A DNA stretch of 5,661 bases from the NCBI GenBank assembly GCA_007124075.1, contig SLFV01000570.1, positions 1-5,661 on the forward strand, in the 5' to 3' direction. The position numbers and the translations under genes were made by a program. Below, in pieces: positions 1 through 5,661 of this stretch. The notes beneath the pieces are model-generated. The model saw only the letters and a list, made by a program, of their open reading frames with translations. It was not told where the DNA came from and did no database searches. Numbering within the stretch: the stretch's first letter is position 1; every line of letters begins with the position of its first letter. The stretch is from Roseimaritima sp. (lineage in GTDB: Bacteria; Planctomycetota; Planctomycetia; Pirellulales; Pirellulaceae).

Positions 1-272
1 TCTCCGACGAGCGAGAGCAAGCATGCACCAGAGCCACCTTGATGAGTCAGTCGTGTCGTTGGCGGTTGCAATCGCAGGCCCTCTGAATCCCCCTCCGCAA
101 CTTCATCCGCTGCTGGCAGGGAGCCAGTTGAAAGAGAAGGGACAGGTAATCGAGCGGAACCGGTGTCTGCCCCCTTCCCGGAGTTCGTTGAGCAGTCACG
201 CAATCAGACCGCCGTCATCAAGCTGGCGTGAACGAGCGTGCGACGGTAGGCGAAGGTAGACACGTGCTCTCC

Positions 273-383
273 CGGTGAAGATACCGCGGGGTACTCGGCA
301 CCCTCACCGATCGCCTCGGAATGCTCCCAGCAGGCTCCCGAGAATCAGACATTCTCCGCTCAACGTCCGCAGCCGAGACGGCT
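273..383. repeat. Cluster of short stem-loops
   Basis: Four short inverted repeats lie within about 110 bases. CGGTGA (273-278) pairs with TCACCG (304-309) and encloses TACC/GGTA (282-285/290-293) with a GCGG loop. TGCT/AGCA (322-325/329-332) has a 3-base loop and is flanked by CTCGG/CCGAG (315-319/338-342). GAGAAT/ATTCTC (340-345/351-356) has a 5-base loop and competes with the previous outer arm. AGCCG/CGGCT (371-375/379-383) has a 3-base loop. All pairings were read directly from the sequence. Whether this is a folded RNA, a DNA structure or chance in G+C-rich sequence is unknown. There is no U-run after any stem, so they do not look like intrinsic terminators. Confidence 0.35.
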
Positions 384-645
384 CTCCTGGCTTCTTCCGC
401 TAGCACTGAGTCGAACACCATCCCTAGCCGTGACCGTTCCCAAAGGCTTCCCGTAGCCCGGAAAGGCGGTGGGTGATTCGTGGGGCAATGGACCACCAAC
501 CCGGACCTGACGACGGAGCAACGACATTGATTGCGATCACCGGACACCGAGGCTTCCGAGGGGACACAGGTTGCGTGGAGGCATTCACCGTGCCGAGTCA
601 ACGACTAACTCGACCATGCTCTCTGGAGTTCGGACATTCAGGCCC

Positions 646-751
646 GGGGGGATGGCGCAACGCTCGCAGAACGTCCGGTGTAGTGTACAAACACCACCTC
701 AAAAAACCGCTATTCAGGGGGCCCCAGTCGTTGCAAGCCGGTCATCCCCCC
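646..751. repeat. Nested inverted repeat upstream of the giant gene
   Basis: GGGGGGATG (646-654) is a perfect 9-base inverted match to CATCCCCCC (743-751); it extends to 11 pairs (646-656/741-751) if one G-U pair is allowed. Immediately inside it, GCAACG (657-662) matches CGTTGC (729-734). Near the middle, GGTGT/ACACC (677-681/691-695) can form a small hairpin. The arms are in the right order to nest into one branched structure of about 106 bases, ending about 110 bases before the chosen start codon. It could be a 5' leader RNA structure. The homopolymeric G and C tracts make the outer stem less significant than its length suggests. Confidence 0.35.
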
Positions 752-862
752 ACTAGGCTAACCCCGATGGTGCGACCTGCACCCGCCGCAGGATCCACGA
801 AATCCGATCGGCTGAGCCCGAGGCTCCGCCACATTGCTCGCTTGACTTGGGACGTACTGATC

Positions 863-3800
863 ATGCCTTTCCCCAACTCCCAGAGCTCGGCGTCCCAGTC
901 GGGCATGGCCCGCCACTGGCGTCGGCGGTCGCTACGTTCGGTTTCCTCTTGGGCGCTTCGACGACGTCGCCGGTTGGTGAAGGAACTGCTTGAGCAAAGG
1001 CTTATGCTGTTCGCGGCGCCGCTGCATCAAGAAATCACCAGCCAGTCGCTGGGATTTCTGAATGACTCGGTGGTTGAGCAGATTCGGCAAGCCAATGCCG
1101 AACAGTTGGATTTGCGCAACACGAGTGCCGCCAACCGATTTGAAGACTCGCGCTTCGATGCGACTATCGATCGCATCAATCGCTTTTACGATCAAGCACT
1201 GGATTATGCGTCGCCCGAAAATCCTAACTGGTCGGGCGTCGCGGCCAAGTTTGGCAAGATCGTCCACTCGGCCCAGTCGTTCTACGCCTACACCAACTGG
1301 ATCGACATCCTCGATTACTGCAGCACGGAACAGACCACCTGCACGGCCAACTTGGGCGACAATTTTCCCGAGGTGTCACAGCAGAGCCTGACAGACGCCA
1401 TGGCAGGCGACAGCTTGCGGCACGCACTGGCCGAGCAGAGTCTCGGTTACTGGGATAACTTCTCATCATACTCGATCGTCGCGGATGCCCCCGTTGCTAA
1501 CGTCGCTGTTGTCCAGGGAGAGGATCTGACGCCTCGGACACCGTTTGGAGTCGGCGGCCTTGAGCAGTTGAGTCAGCAAATCGACTTGCCCGGAAGCGAC
1601 GGGAGTTATGACGCGCAAGTCGTGCTGGTCAATACACCGAAGCCTGGCGATCCATCGAGCAACCAGCAATTGGTGGGTTTGACCAGCGGAGTTGTGTGGT
1701 ATCGCTTCGATGACGCCCCTGATTCTGTTGCCATCCCCCGCAGTGACCTGTACAAAGGAGATGAAACTCACGCCCGCTTTGGGCTGGCTACGATTCTCGC
1801 CGCCCAGCAGACTCGTCAGGAACTTGCTCGACTGGTCAATCTCGTTACGGATCGTTATGGATCAGCCGAGCATCTGTTGCAACAGTGGCTGAAACCCGAT
1901 GCGATCAGCGATTCTCAAGACGAAAACTGGGAGCCAACGACACCTTACGAGAAGTTAGTTGATGAGAATCGTGCTGCCGCATCCTTAACCTCTTTGCGAG
2001 CTGCGGCAGCTTCGGGAGAAATCAAGCATGTCACGGTGATCACCCATGGCTTTCAGCCAGGCAATCGCGATGGTGACTCGTTGATGCCCATGGCTCAGGC
2101 TCTGCATCATCGTACGGGCGGATGGTTTGCTGATTACGACGTCCCGGATGAAGGCAAACTGGGAAGGTTTCAGCTTCGACGTCTGCCCAATTTACTGCCC
2201 GATGCGGAAGTCAATGGTGAGCATTTAGTCGTACTCTTCGATTGGGCAGCCGAGTCGAATGAATTATCCGGCGGTTGGACCCAGGCTGCGGGAGACGCCT
2301 TGTTTGCCATGCTGGTCGATTTGGGGGTGATTGATCCGGCGTCTGGGACGGGGCCGTCAGGTTCCCTGCACTTCATTGCCCACTCGTTCGGATCGGCAGT
2401 CAACAGCAATGCCATCGAGCGATTGGCAGCCTACAACATTGATGTCACTCAAGCGACTTATCTTGATCCCCATGACTTTTCCCAAGGGGCAGTCACAACC
2501 GGACTCATTTTTGACACTGCACAAGAGCAGTACCTCACTGGTTTGCCACAGCCCGGCGTTACGGAGCAAGACCGAAAACTCAACTACGGAGTAACGCACT
2601 GGGACAACGTGACGTTCACGGATGTCTATTTTCAAACGCGAAATCATGGCGGTTTGAGTAGTCAGCTAGTACCGGGAGGTCGCCCCATCCCCGGTGCTCA
2701 CAATCGCTGGCTGAGCACGCACGACGGGTTGCCTTCGACGGGAGAATATTCACTAACCTACGTCGCTGGAGACCATAGCTATGTGTGGGACTATTGGTAC
2801 TCCAGTTCGATCATCGGTGTGGAAGCGACCGATAACCTGCCTCGGCCAGCCGTACTTCAAAATTCAGGACAAACCGCCCCCGAATACTTTGGGGAACAAG
2901 GCCATGCAATTAGCTATCTGGGCCAACTGTTTGCGAGCGAAGATGGCAGCGATCCCGGATTCGAGTTGCCAGCACAGAATTTCTATAGCCTCCCCGCCGG
3001 TGTTCCTGGAGATAAAGAACAACCGCACCGCTTTTCCTCGGATTTAATAGTCAACCCCGACACGGGTGGCCCTTCCCCCACGATGCCAGACGGGCTGACG
3101 GCCAATCAGATTCAGGTTGGTAATTGGCCTTCTCGGCTCGCGGCTCCTTTGCCCTTGGTTAACGGCGACTTTGAGTTTCGCGGCGATACGGCGAATTGGT
3201 TCGTCAATAACAACAACATTTTCCCCGGTTGGTCCCATCATGGAGGGAGCGGAACGGGAACGCTGCAACGTTCTGCCGTACCAAACAATCAAAACAACCA
3301 GGCTCTCCGCCTGAGCGCAAGTGGTCCCAGTCGCACGCACAACGCCTTTTACCTGGACCCGCAAGCGGGTGTTTTGGAGTTCGAATATCAGGTTTCTGCC
3401 GATAGCGCGGGACATGCCTTAGATGTTTTGGTTGGCAGTGTCTTGATTGGTTCCGTGCCGCTGGGGGCGAATCCGACCAGCTGGCAGCGCGAGCGATTTG
3501 CGATTCCGCGTGAGTTACGCGATCGAGTGCAAACATTGACGCTTCGATTGTCACCCCCAGCGAACCAGAACCTCAGCGGGTTTGTGCTCGTTGACAACGT
3601 GTCCCTTCAAGCGGGCGGTCGTGTGGGCGACTTGATCGAAGTCGACCTCAGCCAGCGGCATCCCGGTCAAACCGGCTTTAATGTTGTTGGCTGGGACCTG
3701 ATCGGCAAGAACGATCTGACGACGACACTGCACGTTGATCAGAACGTTCTCCGCGAGGACCATCATCTCAACACGACCGCGTTTCAGCCGGGAAGCCCGG

Positions 3801-5661
3801 GCAGTGACACGCCCGTTCCGGTCGACGCCTATGTGATTTTCAGCAATCAATTGGATCGCCAGGGCGACAAGTTAGGCCCCGGGTTTGCCAACACGGGCCG
3901 AATGGTGGTTGCCCCACCCGTGACCGGAGATTTGCCCGGTGACGAGAACGCCAATGAGCCGGGCTTTCAAGGCACCATGCGGCTGTGGTATCGCATCGGA
4001 GAAGCCCCTGTTGCGCGGATCGCAGGCGTCGATACCATCCATAGCGGCCAAGGGCTGACCACCACCGGTCTACAAGGTCTGTTAGTCGAAAACGCGGAAG
4101 GGGATTCGATTCCGGACTTGCCTGAGGATGCCACCGTTATGGCCCGTGAAATCAGGCGAGGTGGGGAAGAGTTCCTGGATCAGATGTTGATCAGGACCAG
4201 CGTCAACGAGCACTGGAGCCTAGTCAAGGGTACCGATGGCTGGGATTTATTCCCGGTGCGTTCACTTGATCTGACAATCCTGCCGGGTGCCAGCGGGGTG
4301 ATGGATGGCGACCGTGTCGTGTCCAATGCCGCGACTCGCTACGAAATCGCACAGATGCAGCAACGGCTGCGGTATTTGAACTTTCCCGACTTTCAGGGCA
4401 AGCAACTGATCGTTGACGGCATCGTTGGTCCGCGAACCCGGCACGCTGCTGGATTGTTCAATAGCACGGTGACCAATCAACCGTTTGAGTTGCAGGACTC
4501 AGTGCGTGGCGAGGCGTTCAACTACATCAACGCCGTGAACGCGCCTGTTTGGGAACGGATCGAACCCAGCACTGGCTTCAGTTTGGTTACAGGCCCCTAC
4601 GTTGACGATCCACGCCACCATGGGACGAACTGGCTGATTGACATTGTCAAGGAGTCTGCTCGTCAACTGAAGTCTGGCGATAGCCCCGCGAGTCTTCATA
4701 TCGGCGTGGGCGGATTGAGTCAAACCAATGGTCCAGGTCAGCCGGGACAATTTCATCCTCACCCCGGGCATGATGCAGGGATGGCCGTCGATTACCTGTT
4801 CAACGTCAATCTGCCGTTCTCGGAGGCAGGAGAATTGACACCGCACGGGCAGGAAGTCCTGCGGCTGGTCGAGAAATTTGAAAAGGTGGCCTGGGATGGC
4901 CCCGAAGCTAACAACGACCAGTACCTCTACAAACGCATTACGCTGCATGAGGTTCGTGTAACCGACGCGTTATTGGCCGCAGAAATCAATCGGGGGCGCG
5001 TTTCGCCGGTAGCGGTGTTCGATCAGAGTTTGGCTTTCCAAAACACGAACGCATTAAGCATCCAGATCAATCCACCACCGGTAATGACATTCGCTCCCCC
5101 GGCGAGGCCCGTGATTGGTGAAGAGGTCCGGAGCGGCTTCCAGGAAGTACTCGACTGGCTCGGCAAGCTGGTGGACTTCGAGTGTGATTGCGCGCGGTTG
5201 CCAGCCTTGGTCGAAGCTTCGCTGCCTGAGGATGGTGCCAATGACGCTGACGATGCTTCGGTCTCCATCGCCAGCGTCGTGGGCGTCAGCAATGTGCTCA
5301 GCGTCTCGTCGATGTCGCTCTCTGGAATTCTCGATGCAATTACCAGCGATGGCGAACTGCCCGATATCGACAAGTTGGCCGATAAGTTTAGTACCAACCA
5401 TGTCGATTGGTTCTTGCGTTTGCCACGGGTCGAAGCGATCGACGCAGCGAATGAAAGTTTCGAGCGACAAATCACGATCTATGATGCCGACGGGAACCCG
5501 CACGAAAAGGCAACCGTGAGGTTTACGAGGGAGGGCATTCACGAGGGGCTGCAGCGCTGGAAAGTTGAGCTGTTCGCCGATAAGGACAAACAAACTCTGG
5601 TTGGCACTTCGCAAACCCTAGACCTAGATTCCCAAACAGGCCTCCTGGCAGCCAGCGATAA
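863..5661 (+). CDS. Giant exported multidomain hydrolase, lipase-like plus murein-peptidase-like; 3' end outside window
   Basis: One uninterrupted frame of 1,599 codons runs off the right edge, so the product is C-terminally incomplete here. Residues 1-53 are a strongly basic leader ending in LEQRLML (43-49) and FAAP, the planctomycete extracellular-protein signature (LEPR-type, cf. Pfam Planc_extracel); there is no classical hydrophobic signal peptide. Residues 55-346 resemble zinc-dependent phospholipase C / HET-C proteins (HQEIT at 55-59, HSAQSFYAYTNW at 135-146). Residues 386-660 look like a lipase-type alpha/beta hydrolase: THGF oxyanion turn at 394-397, nucleophile elbow AHSFG (Ser508), candidate acid Asp535 in YLDPHD, candidate His638 in GDHSY. 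Residues 767-917 (NGDFE to VDNVSL) look like a jelly-roll carbohydrate-binding domain. Residues 1160-1200 match peptidoglycan-binding domains (VDGIVGPRTR at 1184-1193). Residues 1205-1395 carry HDAGMAVD (1303-1310), the HxxGxxxD zinc motif of M15/MepA-type murein peptidases. The remaining tail is unrecognised. Start: ATG 863 places the leader motif as usual; GGGA at 849-852 is only a weak ribosome site. In-frame ATGs at 488, 767 and 905 are alternatives. Envelope attack or remodelling is inferred. Confidence 0.88.
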   Translation, partial: MPFPNSQSSASQSGMARHWRRRSLRSVSSWALRRRRRLVKELLEQRLMLFAAPLHQEITSQSLGFLNDSVVEQIRQANAEQLDLRNTSAANRFEDSRFDATIDRINRFYDQALDYASPENPNWSGVAAKFGKIVHSAQSFYAYTNWIDILDYCSTEQTTCTANLGDNFPEVSQQSLTDAMAGDSLRHALAEQSLGYWDNFSSYSIVADAPVANVAVVQGEDLTPRTPFGVGGLEQLSQQIDLPGSDGSYDAQVVLVNTPKPGDPSSNQQLVGLTSGVVWYRFDDAPDSVAIPRSDLYKGDETHARFGLATILAAQQTRQELARLVNLVTDRYGSAEHLLQQWLKPDAISDSQDENWEPTTPYEKLVDENRAAASLTSLRAAAASGEIKHVTVITHGFQPGNRDGDSLMPMAQALHHRTGGWFADYDVPDEGKLGRFQLRRLPNLLPDAEVNGEHLVVLFDWAAESNELSGGWTQAAGDALFAMLVDLGVIDPASGTGPSGSLHFIAHSFGSAVNSNAIERLAAYNIDVTQATYLDPHDFSQGAVTTGLIFDTAQEQYLTGLPQPGVTEQDRKLNYGVTHWDNVTFTDVYFQTRNHGGLSSQLVPGGRPIPGAHNRWLSTHDGLPSTGEYSLTYVAGDHSYVWDYWYSSSIIGVEATDNLPRPAVLQNSGQTAPEYFGEQGHAISYLGQLFASEDGSDPGFELPAQNFYSLPAGVPGDKEQPHRFSSDLIVNPDTGGPSPTMPDGLTANQIQVGNWPSRLAAPLPLVNGDFEFRGDTANWFVNNNNIFPGWSHHGGSGTGTLQRSAVPNNQNNQALRLSASGPSRTHNAFYLDPQAGVLEFEYQVSADSAGHALDVLVGSVLIGSVPLGANPTSWQRERFAIPRELRDRVQTLTLRLSPPANQNLSGFVLVDNVSLQAGGRVGDLIEVDLSQRHPGQTGFNVVGWDLIGKNDLTTTLHVDQNVLREDHHLNTTAFQPGSPGSDTPVPVDAYVIFSNQLDRQGDKLGPGFANTGRMVVAPPVTGDLPGDENANEPGFQGTMRLWYRIGEAPVARIAGVDTIHSGQGLTTTGLQGLLVENAEGDSIPDLPEDATVMAREIRRGGEEFLDQMLIRTSVNEHWSLVKGTDGWDLFPVRSLDLTILPGASGVMDGDRVVSNAATRYEIAQMQQRLRYLNFPDFQGKQLIVDGIVGPRTRHAAGLFNSTVTNQPFELQDSVRGEAFNYINAVNAPVWERIEPSTGFSLVTGPYVDDPRHHGTNWLIDIVKESARQLKSGDSPASLHIGVGGLSQTNGPGQPGQFHPHPGHDAGMAVDYLFNVNLPFSEAGELTPHGQEVLRLVEKFEKVAWDGPEANNDQYLYKRITLHEVRVTDALLAAEINRGRVSPVAVFDQSLAFQNTNALSIQINPPPVMTFAPPARPVIGEEVRSGFQEVLDWLGKLVDFECDCARLPALVEASLPEDGANDADDASVSIASVVGVSNVLSVSSMSLSGILDAITSDGELPDIDKLADKFSTNHVDWFLRLPRVEAIDAANESFERQITIYDADGNPHEKATVRFTREGIHEGLQRWKVELFADKDKQTLVGTSQTLDLDSQTGLLAASD

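Larger units (their letters stand above)
1..862. other. Upstream region with no supported gene
   Basis: I see no convincing gene here. The open frames on both strands (for example 23-259 on + and 218-601 on -) give proteins rich in Ser, Arg and Pro with no recognisable domain, and they overlap each other antisense, which is typical of chance frames in G+C-rich DNA. I found no tRNA or rRNA pattern, no CRISPR-like repeats, and no clear stem-plus-T-run terminator. What stands out is a set of inverted repeats at 273-383 and 646-751, listed separately. The frame of the downstream giant gene is open back to a TGA at 431-433, so 434-862 could in principle be coding, but its translation does not look like protein sequence. 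The stretch is most simply the intergenic and 5' untranslated region of the giant gene, or a decayed element that I cannot identify. Confidence 0.5.

Noticed and set aside
23..259. 78-codon open frame on the + strand, open to the left edge
   Set aside because: It has a low-complexity Ser/Pro/Arg-rich tail and no recognisable motif. It could be the end of an upstream gene, but nothing supports that.
218..601. 127-codon open frame on the - strand
   Set aside because: Its composition is Arg/Ser/Pro-rich with scattered Cys, it shows no domain, it overlaps other open frames antisense, and it has no ribosome site I can recognise. A real but unknown gene cannot be excluded.
717..725. GGGGGCCCC palindromic stretch near an A-run (701-706), considered as a - strand terminator
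   Set aside because: On the - strand the T-run follows bases that do not form a stem directly before it, so the hairpin-plus-T-run geometry is missing.
731..759. Possible sigma-70-type promoter: TTGCAA (731-736), 17-base spacer, TAGGCT (754-759)
   Set aside because: Only 4/6 and 3/6 matches to consensus, inside G+C-rich sequence and overlapping the inverted repeat. The spacing is right but the match is too poor to call.
238..776. GTGCGAC at 238-244 and 770-776, resembling the 5' boundary of group II introns
   Set aside because: A heptamer alone is weak evidence. I found no domain V hairpin on either strand and no reverse transcriptase gene.
932..5614. Numerous 60-190-codon open frames on both strands inside the giant gene
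   Set aside because: They are shadows of one continuous 1,599-codon frame whose translation shows coherent domain motifs throughout. The antisense frames, including the 186-codon one at 5054-5614, show no motifs.

Overview
The window is dominated by one very long reading frame on the + strand, from an ATG at 863 through the right edge at 5661. It has no in-frame stop and at least 1,599 codons. The protein starts with a basic leader ending in a LEQRLML motif, the signature seen at the N-terminus of large exported proteins of Planctomycetes. Together with the size, the multidomain mosaic and the moderately high G+C, this suggests a planctomycete, probably a Pirellula/Rhodopirellula-type bacterium. 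That assignment is an inference from one protein.

Layout: positions 1-862 hold no gene I can support. The region has several inverted repeats that could fold as RNA (273-383 and 646-751) and otherwise no recognisable content. Positions 863-5661 are the 5' part of the giant gene. In order, the encoded protein shows: exported leader (residues 1-53); a domain resembling zinc-dependent phospholipase C / HET-C proteins, with metal-site residues apparently replaced (about 55-346); a lipase-like alpha/beta hydrolase (about 386-660); a jelly-roll, carbohydrate-binding-like domain (about 767-917); an unrecognised stretch (918-1150); a peptidoglycan-binding-like domain (about 1160-1200); a murein-peptidase-like domain with an HxxGxxxD zinc motif (about 1205-1395); a Pro-rich linker (1404-1416); and an unrecognised tail that continues past the window.

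Taken together this reads as a secreted or surface protein joining lipid-ester-hydrolase-like modules to wall-binding and wall-cutting modules in one chain. A role in attacking or remodelling cell envelopes is plausible but inferred. No neighbouring gene is visible to test it.
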